DNA of 64,000 nt from Theobroma cacao. Taxonomy: Eukaryota; Streptophyta; Magnoliopsida; Malvales; Malvaceae. Of this stretch, positions 22,121-32,390 are shown one piece after another; positions within the stretch are counted from its first letter, which is position 1, and each line of letters opens with the position of its first letter. The stretch covers positions 2,569,728-2,633,727 of the forward strand of contig NC_030858.1 of the NCBI RefSeq assembly GCF_000208745.1. Direction: 5' to 3'. Below the pieces are notes generated by a model. The model saw only the letters and a list, made by a program, of their open reading frames with translations. It did no database searches and was not told the DNA's origin. The position numbers and the translations under genes were made by a program.

Positions 22121-23803
22121 TTAAGTCTCCGCAGGCAAGAAACTTGGATGTTGCTTCTTTTGGAGGAAGAGGCAAACCACGGTACAGTCATCTACTTTTG
22201 AAGATGGAAACTTCTTCTTCCATGAGGCGGTAGCTGCCTCCACCACTGCTCTTGCGGCTGCCTGCTCACTCTCTGCCTCCATCACTATGGAGGCAACTTG
22301 GCTGTTGTTTAGCACATCCCATACCTAAAGAAAACAGGCCAAAAACAAATGTTCAGGTTCATTCTTATAGTGGAAACTTTCTACAAAGCATTATTATTTC
22401 AGTGAAATGGGCTGTACCCCATCTGTTGCAAGAACAATGAATTGATCGTTTGGAGTAAGGTGGTGATAGAAGACGTCAGGGATTGCGATTATTCCATGGT
22501 TCTTGAGTAGGAAGTCTCCAAAAGCTCGAGACATGGCCAGGCCTGGAGAATCTTCATGGGGCAGCCACACACGCTGGATATGCGATTCTTCCTTTAAAGC
22601 AAGTACCCTTCCATTGCAACTCCTGATTCGTTCGGCTTCACCTGTATCAAAATAATTGATCAACCACTACAAACAAAAAGGATGGCTTGAAGAAAAAAAT
22701 AATACACCTATAGTATATGCTCTTCAGTCCTGCTAGGAAAACTTTATTTTGACGGTCTGTCCTTCGGAATGACTTGTAGCAAGAAAGATGCTGTGAGCTG
22801 TGATTGCTCAATATACCTTAGAATACATGTTGTTTTTCTTCCTGGGGTATACTAAGAGTTGGCAAAGAATTTAGTCGTATAAGAAGAACAAATATTTTTC
22901 AGAAGATTCAGAGGAAGGGCTATTTTTTTGCTTTACCAGAAAGGAAAAGGGTCTTACTGGGTAAACCAGGCTTCAAATCAGTAGATAATTGAACAGCCTT
23001 GATACCATTTGCTGTTGTTGTTCCTAGAATCGCCCTTGAATCGCCAAGGTTTGCAATCATAAGATCTTCACCCTTTGAAAAACCAATAGGAAATAATAAA
23101 TAAAGATGGGACTTCGATTTCCAAACAGTTTCTACAAATCACGAACGCTAGCTTTCTTACCTGTCTCACAACAACAACAGCAGTGGTTCCACTGGTAGAG
23201 CAGTCCAAATTCTCTTGAAGCTTAATCTCCTTGTCCATCACCTTGAAGGCACTGATGCAAGCCTCTTGCCATTTAAGCAAATCCTTGCTTAGTACCGATC
23301 CACTCTTTAAATCTGCTACTTGATCCTGGAAATTCTTGTGATCTGCTGATGTCTTCATCGTTGCTAGAGCATTCTTTTGGCTTAGCAAGAGTGATGGCAA
23401 CCGGTTTCTCACCTTATTGCTCACTATGTGACCATTCTTTCCATGACCATCAAAAACTCCACAAAGAGCTCCACCTTCCATTCCATAGTCCTTTAAGAAC
23501 ACAAACACATTATATACTCAGTTTGATCCCATCTCAATTCGACCTATTAATTCCTTTTTGATTAACAAAATAAACCAACTATCATGTTTAAAACTGCCAT
23601 AATATAACTAAGGAGTAGCAGTGGCAAACCTGATAAAGGATGGCAGCATCCTGTTTCAGTCCTTTGCTTCCCTGCCTAGAGTAAAGAGAGCCAAGTCCCT
23701 GAATTCCTATAGAAGCAATGTTTTCTGCCAAGTAGACAACATTTTCCTGGCAGTCTTCAGCCTCATGAATCTCTGAAGATGCAACGGATATGCAGATTCC
23801 CAT
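22121..23803 (-). CDS. Protein phosphatase 2C (clade-E-like)
   Basis: Metal-dependent Ser/Thr phosphatase. Five exons (23803-23630, 23490-23161, 23072-22958, 22641-22418, 22324-22121) join in phase to 348 residues. The ATG at 23803 gives MGICIS, a good N-myristoylation and nearby-cysteine palmitoylation signal that favours membrane attachment; an upstream in-frame start would bury it. PP2C motifs are in order: KQDAA (Asp52), VFDGHG (Asp72), GDSRA (Asp179), ATDGVWDVL (Asp280), VDDCTVV (Asp327). The metal-binding aspartates are thus all present. Compared with common family members, the region before the first motif (GLGSLYSRQGSKGLKQDAAI) is slightly unusual but intact. Clade assignment rests on the N-terminus and motif style and is moderate. 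Confidence 0.92.
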
Positions 23804-25049
23804 CTCAAACTGAATACAAAGAATTTTCTTATTCTCCACCCAGAGTCACCGCCACCTTATTAAATTCCGATGACTTGTGGAAACAGTCCCCTCAATCATG
23901 TATTTAAGGACTCCTACAATGCGCATGTTAGCAAGATAATAATTATATATAGCGGCACAAGTGGCTCCCAGTGACCTGAAAGCACACTCCAATTCATTAA
24001 TAAATTGTTTCTTAATTAATTGTTGAGTATTATTATAGGCTACCCCAAGATTCACTTAAAGAGGCATATGAGGTGTGTTCTTGCAAAGATTAGTATCTTG
24101 ACAAGACATTCAAACTCTAGCCTCTCACGTACACAAGGAAATTTCCTCCTCCTTGCCTCAAATACTTTGTAAATAGCTCTTAGACATATTTGTGGAATAC
24201 ATATCACATGATTTACAAGCCCCTAAGGTTACATTTCATGAAATCCCAATGAACAATGGATGAACTGTGTGACCCAGAGGGCTCATGGAAGCCTATGTTT
24301 ATAAAAATCAAAGGTAAAATGGACGGTTGGTCCCTTCCATAAAGTAAAAAAGGAAGGGATGGTTGACACTTGACCAAGCATATGTACTTTACAGGGGAAA
24401 AAGACTGTATCCATGGCCAAAGGAATCAGTTTTAACATTAACTCAACAGCTTTCAGACAGAATTATAAAAAGATGCATCAAAATGTTGGTCAACTCTTAA
24501 AAAGAAAAAACAAATAATTAAGCTATTGAAAGAAGTTTAATGCTACCCTCAAGAGCGCGTAATCATGGTTCATTAAAGTCTGCCAAGCATGCACAAGTTA
24601 AGGGAAAGGACTTGTTTGAGGTACGTCAGGCTGATTCATTGCTTAGTCTGATAGAGTTGATCATAAGATCATAACCGTACAAACTGTGGACTTTTCTTGC
24701 AGATAGTTTAAAACTTGGTTGATTATCCAAGTTGACTTTTTATTAACAGACAATTATTCAAATGGATGGGTCCCTTTCCGAATTGGTTGGATTTTGTTTA
24801 TGCTATGCCATTGGAAACCCACGCAGGGATCTCAATGAGCAAACATGCCGTGTAGTTTTGGCAGAAGCAGCTGGAATTGAAAAAGAAACAGTCTTTTTAT
24901 TATTTTATAAAGTCACAAATAAGAATTGAAACTAGAAAACTTAGAAGTTTGATTAGTGGCAACAAGATAATAATAATAAAATTCTAATAACATTTGCTCT
25001 ATTAATTTTTTTCACATAATACTTGACAAAATTTAAATAAATTTTTATT
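23804..25049. other. PP2C upstream region and intergenic DNA
   Basis: PP2C promoter region followed by ordinary intergenic DNA. The frame at 23846-24055 (minus) has no domain. No other gene seen. Confidence 0.45.
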
Positions 25050-25430
25050 TTTTTATGATATTCAATCAAATTTTCATTTTTATATTAAATTAAGACCTAT
25101 ATGACTAATAATTGATTAATTATTATTAATTAAAATATCATTTGTTATTTTATACACATGTGATACTAATATGATGTTGATGTGGATGGTGAAATATCAC
25201 ATAATTATATTATCATGTTATATCATCATCTAACATATTATTATGCCATGTCAATGTTATGTAGTAAAAAATAACAAGTGACATCTTGATTAACATCCGT
25301 TAATCAATTATTAATTATAAAAATTTATTTGATTTAAATTAAAAAGTATAAAGATTTGATTAAATATAAAATAAAATAAAAGTTTATATAAATTTTCTTA
25401 AATGATGCATAAATTTTTTAAAGTATTTTA
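25050..25430. repeat. AT-rich dispersed repeat, copy B
   Basis: Matches copy A at 16380-16860 through the same ordered landmarks (ATTATTAATTAAAATATCAT, an ATGTCAATGTTATGT block, TTAATCAATTATTAATTATA, GATTTGATTAAATATAA). Internal sequence has diverged and copy B carries GC-richer TGTTGATGTGGATGG in the middle. Non-coding, fold-back-like. Confidence 0.6.
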
Positions 25431-26797
25431 CCTTCCTTTAAAAAAAAAAAAAAGAACAAATATCCTTACACAAATGGTAAAGGTTGATTGGCTATGTGTT
25501 ATTTTTGTCCTTTAGATTTCTCCAATTCATTAAATCAAAGGGATGAGAAGAGTAATAGCTTCTTATAATTTCAGATTGTTTAGTTGTTTACATGAAGGAT
25601 GAAATCTACTAGAATAGAGTAATCAGATAATGATGCCGACTCCCCTTCCTCCAAGGAACCATTGACTGCATTTTAACAATTATTAGCGTTGAATCTATCT
25701 GATTCTTATTCTTTAAAGATCAATAATTGATTCCAAGTTAGTATTCGAATTACATAGAGAAACAAAAGCCCACCAGATTTCTACTACTTTGAGTTTTTCA
25801 TTTTTTGTTGGCCGAAACTGAATAATCTATGCCCTGATTGGCAAATGTAGCAGACTGGAAGCCTATGAACACGCGTTAATGATGACACGGGTGAACATAA
25901 TCCCAACATTTTGATCCAAGCCATACACTTTTATAAGCACGCTTCGTTCTTTGTCTAGTCAAATAAACCCATCCTTCTCCCAAACTCCGTACAGGTCAGA
26001 CTTCCATTTTTCCTTTTCCCCAATGTTTTGCATCAGTGGTTTGGATAGCCCAGGAATCTTATCAGATAAGAAACTTTTATACAATAACATTATACTAATT
26101 CTTTAATGGAAAAACATTTGTTATCAAATGAAATGCTTGGAAACCTTGAACTTTCCAGATAAGATTCCTTCTACAATCAAAACCAATGTATTAGGATTAG
26201 GCATGCTAGAATAATAGAACACTTGGCATGCATTAAATCAATGGTTATAAGCTTATGCACCCCTTACGTGGACCAGTTAATGTGCAGTTTGCAGCCAAAT
26301 GTTGGATCAAAGGTCTTTGCATCTGGTGCTCTTGGACAAGCCTTGTCTGGTGTGCCTGTGTAAGTAAAGGATCAAGGAGAGTTTATTACTAAAAAAATGC
26401 TAAAAGAAATGCTCCTGCGGCTGCCTCTGACATGTTAAGAAAATTCGCATTGTCATATACATTGATCCATAACAATAACAAGTATGATTGATGAACATAG
26501 CGGTCGATATGACAAGGAAGCATCTTCCTTCAAGAAGCTGAAATATAAAAAGTTTAACATATCCCCCAGATTGGATGGATGACCATTTACTGTGTAGGTG
26601 TAAGATAATGATATACTGAATCATATATTAAATGAAACAGTTTCAAAAACACACACAGAAAGGGTTTAATCTGTACAGAATGTTTACAGAAGATAAATAG
26701 GTCATCTAGTCCATGTATCTTATTTCCAGCACATCCAGAAATCATACTGGTAAAACCCAAGGATCGAAGCAGCATCGAAATTCGGTGGTTAATATTC
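25431..26797. other. Intergenic, includes BABAM1 3' flank
   Basis: A poly-A run at about 25440-25454, then ordinary intergenic sequence. The part from about 26400 is likely BABAM1 3' UTR (minus). No gene recognised. Confidence 0.45.
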
Positions 26798-28124
26798 TCA
26801 CTGGCTGGTGGATATAAGAACACTATCTTCACCATTTCCTGATTCAGCTGACTTCTTCATAAGAGGCTTGGGAATATCACAGTCGTCTTGAGGGCAACGC
26901 TGTTGAGGGTGAGACAACAACATAGACATGAAACGGAAGAGAGTACGCGGTAGACCATGTCCACTCTCATGGATGTATCCTTCATACTCGCTGACATGTT
27001 CAAGCGCATCAACAAGTGCATCATAGACCACCTGGGGACAGTTATCTGGTCCAGGCTTGTCGTGGAGGTACATCACATCCAAAGTGAAGAGTTTCTGGTT
27101 AACAGGCCATTGATGCTGGGGCCGTATCGATGATCTGCAGTATATAAGAATCTAAGAGACCAGCAAAATATCACACCATGTGTCAGAATTACTAAGGAAG
27201 AATGAGGAAAAAGAAACATTAATATATTTCAACTCTAGGATGCACATACCAAAGGTTCATAACTTAATCTTTACAAGAAATGGGAATCATTCCTAGAAAT
27301 TCATTAAACAAAGGATGCCTTGAAAACAAAAACAACATCTAAGCAGGTGTAGATAATGAATTCTACCAATAATTATCAAAGATAAATTACTGAGGCATAA
27401 CCTAATTGGTAGCGACACTTAGAAAAGGAGGTCCCGAGTTCCAATCCTTTCCCCAACTTAACCATAATAACAATGATAAAGAGGAAAAGAAATGGATACT
27501 GACCACTCTTAAAATCCGGTTCTGTGCACGAGATTTCTTTGCTTCATGAGCTGCTAAGCGGAATAAATTGGTGAGATCAGCTTGGCCAGAAGAGACGGTA
27601 GTAGCCGAGAGTGCCCGAACAGCAGCAATGGTAGACTCAACATCACTGCTGAACTCTTTTCTAAGCTGAAAAATCACAGGTAATCAAAAAGAAATAAAAA
27701 TTTATAAATAAATAACTTTCAAGTCCTTTTTCGAATTCATGAAATGCTAGACTACTTCCTTCTGTTTCCCACATTTCCAATCAATCTTAAAATAAAATTA
27801 AAGACAACAAAAGGAGAAAGGGAAAAATACCCAAGAGGCGGATTTGGACAGTGTGGCGAAAGCGAAGCGGTGATCGGGGTTGATAGAGAGTTTGGAGTTG
27901 ACGAAGAGAAGGATGGCCTGCCTTATGGAATCCAATCTGGTGATTCCCGCTGTTTTCATCTCAACAAGCGACTCTGCGTCCACGTCCACGCAAAATATTA
28001 TGTCCTCGTTGCTTTTTCGTGTTGGTTTCAGAGTGTAACGCCCTGTTCCACCCACCGAGGCGTCTCCTTCGACTCCTTCCATTTTCATTTTCCCTCGATT
28101 TCCTTCCTTCGGGAGAGAAGACAT
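26798..28124 (-). CDS. BABAM1/MERIT40 homologue (BRISC/BRCA1-A complex member)
   Basis: Scaffold subunit of deubiquitinase complexes containing BRCC36-type K63-specific enzymes, involved in DNA repair in animals. Three exons (28124-27831, 27665-27504, 27151-26798) join in phase to 269 residues. The VWA-like domain is clear: DIIFCVDVDAESLVEMK, then LDSIRQAILLFVNSKL, NPDHRFAFATLSKSASW, and HEAKKSRAQNRILRV. The C-terminal part has LDVMYLHDKPGPDN and HVSEYEGYIHESGHG, typical of plant members. Intron 2 contains a SINE-like insertion. The gene is divergent from the PITH-domain gene, with 278 bp between start codons. Function in plants is inferred from the family. Confidence 0.88.
27389..27480 (+). 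mobile_element. tRNA-derived SINE fragment in BABAM1 intron 2
   Basis: On the plus strand: GGCATAACCTAATTGGTAGC resembles a polymerase III A-box region, and GGTCCCGAGTTCCAATCC about 35 bases later resembles a B-box (GGTTCRANNCC) with one or two changes. This layout is typical of plant tRNA-derived SINEs. It lies wholly in the intron, antisense to BABAM1. Ends and target duplication are not clear. Confidence 0.5.
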
Positions 28125-28402
28125 AGCAACCTACCAAGGGGCGGGACGGAGGGGAAGAGAAGAGGAAAGGAAATTGCCATATAGACCATCGAAACGGTGC
28201 GTTTTTACTCTAACAACTTCAACGGCGTCGTTCTAGGGTGGACAAAAAAGGAAAGTAAAGGTCGGAGAAACGGTGCGTTTTTGCAGCATGTTTTCGTTCC
28301 TGTTTGGCTGCTTCTCGAGTGTTCCCGTTTTGTTTCTTTTTGGTTTTTGCTTCTTGGCTTCGTTTGGCTGCGAAAGTGAGAGAGATCGGAGAGAAGGCGA
28401 AA
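28125..28402. promoter_or_regulatory. Divergent promoter between BABAM1 and PITH-domain genes
   Basis: Only 278 bp separate the two start codons. The element ACGGTGCGTTTTT occurs twice in the same orientation (about 28194-28206 and 28271-28283), and a partly palindromic AACGGCGTCGTT lies between them (about 28221-28232). AAACGG(N)CGTTT-type motifs are common in short divergent plant promoters. No TATA box is obvious. Confidence 0.7.
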
Positions 28403-30885
28403 ATGGCGTGTACGCATGACCACAGCTGCGAAGATCACGATTGTTCTTCTAATTGGTCTCTTTACAAGCACATCGACCTTTCCAAGGTTGTTTCTCCTTT
28501 TTTTTTTGAAATATATTGAAGATTCAACCTATTCATTACTGATTTTTCTTGTGTTTTTTCATAAGTGGATTTTGGTTTTCCCTGATTGAATGTTTAAGTA
28601 TAATTTCTATTCATTTTTCCACTCTCCAATTTTAATGAATTGACATGGAGTATTACTTTCGTTTCTTGGAATTTTGGTTACCGTTAAGGTGACTGCTCTA
28701 AATGAGGCTAATCCAGGAAGTGTTAAATCGGTGTTTAAAGCTTGGGAGGAGCGATTGAATTCTTCTGGGGTAAATTTTTATTATTTTTTAATTAAATGTA
28801 CTTTTATCTTTCTTATATCATGCATCAGTTCTTTTCTTTGTTGAAACAAATGAATATATATATTGTTCATGTTTGTGTTAGCATGCTTTTGGGAGAATTT
28901 TGAATTTTGCATCGAAGTATTTGTCAAGTTCATGGTATGTGAAGCTTAATGTGTGGTTTTTAATCGTGGCAGGAACACTTGGAAAGCAATGAGGGTGATC
29001 CTGAGCTACTTGTTTACATCCCGTATGTGCCTGTTTCTAGTTGTTTAGTGGTTTACCTGAAAGTTTGCTTTGAATGTTCATGCCTTTACTTGCTTGAATT
29101 TACAAACCACCATCTATGTCTGTGGTCTTGTTGATATGACAAGTGACTACCTTAAATTTTTTGTGCTTGAGCTAAGTGAAGGAAGCATGCTGGTTTGAAT
29201 ATCAAGGATGACAAATTCATAATTTGTATTATATTGATAAATAGTATTCCATTTTATTTTTACCCAGTGTACTGGTCTCATTTTTCTGCTTTGTTATACA
29301 TTATTATAGCTATATTCCTTGCTTGCTAACTCAAGGTATGCTTGAAATGTATATCATGAATCAAGTGGTCGACTCTATTTGTTCATTTTCTTGGTTTGGA
29401 ATTTTAATGTTCCAGAAGTGCTTGTCTAACTTGTCATGTACTTATTGGGTTTGTTCTAATAGATTTACATCAGATGTGAAGATCAAGAGCATATCAGTTG
29501 TTGGTGGTGCTGATGGAACAAGTCCTTCTAAGATGAGAGTGTAAGTTCTTGTGACTGACCTAGTGGTTTCATTGCTTCTGAAATGGTTAATCTGCAGTTA
29601 GAAAGTGAAGGTTAATATTCAACGTTAATTGCAGTGATGATATTTTAACTGCTTTCACACTGTAGATATCTTTGATTTTGGTGTTTCCAAAGAACATAAG
29701 ATTGTAGTGTTTTGAAAGGGGCGTCTGCTGTCCATATTGCTTTCTTCTTAGTTATTTTCTTTTGCAATTCTTCCTAATAAAAGGTTTTTTTTTTTTTTCA
29801 ATTTGTCTTGATTAGGTTTATCAATCGAGAAGTCATTGACTTCTCTGATGCTCAAGGCATGCAACCTGTGCAGGTATTGGTTGTCTTGCCTTGCCATGGA
29901 GTATACTGATAAATTGAGCTAAGTTGACCTAAAACGTGTATGTTTTCTTTGAAGGAGTGGGATTTGGTTGAAAATTTGCAAGGAGTGTTAGAATATCAGA
30001 CAAGGTAGGTACTTATCCCTCCAAACAGTGTTATCTTTGTTTTAAGAACACTTCTCATCCATTTGTGAGCAGTTAACTTGCTTAATTTGTCGTGCATGAA
30101 TACTTGTTCCACATAGCCCTGATCCACTGACAATGTTGAGTTGATGCTAATAAAAGAATTCATAAAATAGCATACCTCTGTCTCATCTTCTCTGTTATCT
30201 AGTTTCTTTCTTTCTGATGTTTATTAACATGTATATCTAGGTATTCAAAATTTCAAAGTGTGGCAAGTATTACGTTGCATTTCCCTGAGAGTTTTGGTGG
30301 TGACACTACTCAAATTCACTACATTGGTTTCAAAGGTGAAGCCACACAGGTACTTCCCTTGACAAAGCTCGGACCCACTGGTGGTGTTGATTCTTTTCTG
30401 TTCCCTGTAAAAATTGGGTGCTTCAAATGATCTAGTTTCCTGAATTTGACTAACAGTTGAAGAGGGATGTTGTTGCAACAATTGTTTATGAAATTACACC
30501 CAATCCGTCCGATCACAAGTAAGTGGTTGCTCTTTCTAAATGGTTATGTACTGGGATAGACCTTGAATTAAGCATTTTAATGTGGCCTGCATTCTTGTTG
30601 AATCTTGAATTATTCTGTTATTGATTGATATGTGTTGTAAATCTTGATCATGCATTATATAGTAGGCAACATTGGGACAGCTGACATTGATAGATATCTA
30701 CAAAGCCTTTTCCAAGTTCATGCAGTAAAAACTACTCCTCTTATTTTGATTAAGTTTCAAGATGTCCATGCATTAGTTTTCGTTCAATTGGTATTTTAAT
30801 ATATAACTTAATTTAATTTATAAAAAATGATTACTCGTGCAGGACCCGGGCTGAAACTGGTGGGGGCTTTTCTCAAGTGGAGTAA
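28403..30885 (+). CDS. PITH domain-containing protein (PITHD1-like)
   Basis: Small protein made almost entirely of a PITH domain, the proteasome-interacting fold also found at the C-terminus of thioredoxin-like TXNL1. Nine exons (28403-28486, 28689-28769, 28973-29022, 29463-29540, 29816-29873, 29955-30004, 30241-30349, 30457-30518, 30843-30885) join in phase to 204 residues. The N-terminus has a His/Cys-rich MACTHDHSCEDHDC motif that could bind metal. Domain markers follow: LYKHIDLSKV, VKIKSISVVGGADGTSPSKM, FINREVIDFSDAQ, SITLHFPESFGGDTTQIHYI and GFKGEATQLKRDVV. There is no thioredoxin domain, so it belongs to the stand-alone PITHD1 group. Start chosen at the only ATG before the conserved N-terminus. 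Confidence 0.95.
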
Positions 30886-32390
30886 AGAAACTGTCCTACC
30901 TCTGGGTGTTCTTGTGAAGAATCTGACCACTCCTTATATACATTCTATGATGAAAATTACACAAATGTTAATATAGCTGATGCAGAATCCCCCTACCCAT
31001 CGGTTTCTTCTTTTCTTTTATTTCCATCATGTTATCAAAGATTTTATGCTTCATATACTGTGGGAAGGTTGAAATAGTTAATATTTGAAGTTTGAACTGA
31101 GAAGAGTCAAATTGTGCAAGCAACTTTGCATCTGCTATTTCCATTTGGTATCACACTGGGTTTCAGTTTGAAGTTACTGTTGCATTATTTCTCATATTAC
31201 TCATCAGTTTCACGCAAGGTAAAGCATAATGAAGTTGGTAAAAACACTAGGCAGGTAATACTAAAAACAGATGCTACCTATATTAGCACTTTACATTTCA
31301 TATTTTATAAGCTAAAATCCATCCAAGCTAGGGAAGACAATTCATCACGTTTTCTTGTTCTAAATTCTAATATATGATCACAAAAGGAACTGTCCTCTAA
31401 TATAAAATGACAAAGCACTATTTCCTTTCATAGTATATTATAAATCTAATAAAATCCTGCAAGTTTTTAAAAGGAAAAAAAATGGAATGCCAGGCATGTA
31501 TGTCATTTTTTTCCCCTTTTTGGCCGTAACGTTGGTCATCCTAACCTGATGAAGGCCAAGTGGCAACATCAGAGTCGAGTCATCGGAGGAGACACGATAG
31601 ACCAACCCCCAGAGGACTTTTTGCCCTCGACAAGGATTTTTCCCAATTTTCCTCCTCACTTCTGAGTTCCGAGTTCTGACATCCGAGTCTCTGCTATCCA
31701 GCCGCTTGGCTTTTCCAATTTTTTTTTCTTTATTATTTTCTTTGTCTTTAAAGCGCGGCTCAATAATTTTAATAGAGTATTAGGGTTTTAGCCACGCACT
31801 TGCTTCACTCCATCTCAATAACGTTGCACTCCGAAAAAGAAAAAAGAAAACTCTTCCGAAAAATAGGCTCTCTTCTCTGTATTCGTTGAATCATTCACTT
31901 TTTTTTTTCTTTTAAATCCGTTATCCTCTCTGATTTTCATTTCCAGTTATTGGATTTTATGTTTGAGCCATACTTCTTGGTCTTGGCCAGGGCTTTTTTC
32001 ACCCACTAATTCGTTCTATTAGATTTTATCAGGTACTATTATTTACGATTCTACAGAGTCAAAAGTTTACTTATTTTTCCCATTTTTTTAGGAAAAAATT
32101 GTAGTATATGCTGTAATTCTTGAGCTATATATGTTTTATCGTGGTCTCAGGAATTTGTAAGTGTCAGCTTTTTATCAGTCTCCTGCGAGAACTTCACTTT
32201 GCAAATCAAAATTTCATTTTTTTCTTTTTCTTTTTCTTTTGCTTATGGGAGAAAGTCATAAAAAGCTTTTCATTTTAACAAAGGAGAAGTTTGCGAATTA
32301 ATTGGTGTTGGGTTGAATTTTTCATTTTAATTCTCTGTTTTGTCCGTAAATTCGTAGGAAATTTGTGAGGAATACTAGCGGAAAGCCAGA
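30886..32390 (+). promoter_or_regulatory. PITH gene 3' flank and SHMT promoter/leader
   Basis: The left part is the PITH 3' UTR and flank. From about 31700 the sequence looks like an SHMT promoter and leader. A leader intron is likely: donor ATCAG|GTACTA at 32032/32033 and acceptor TCGTAG|GAAA at 32357/32358, with the SHMT start codon 33 bases further on. No coding frame of note between the two genes. Confidence 0.5.

Noticed and set aside
27744..28184. 146-codon plus-strand frame
   Set aside because: Antisense to BABAM1 exon 1 and its intron border; a shadow of that coding sequence.
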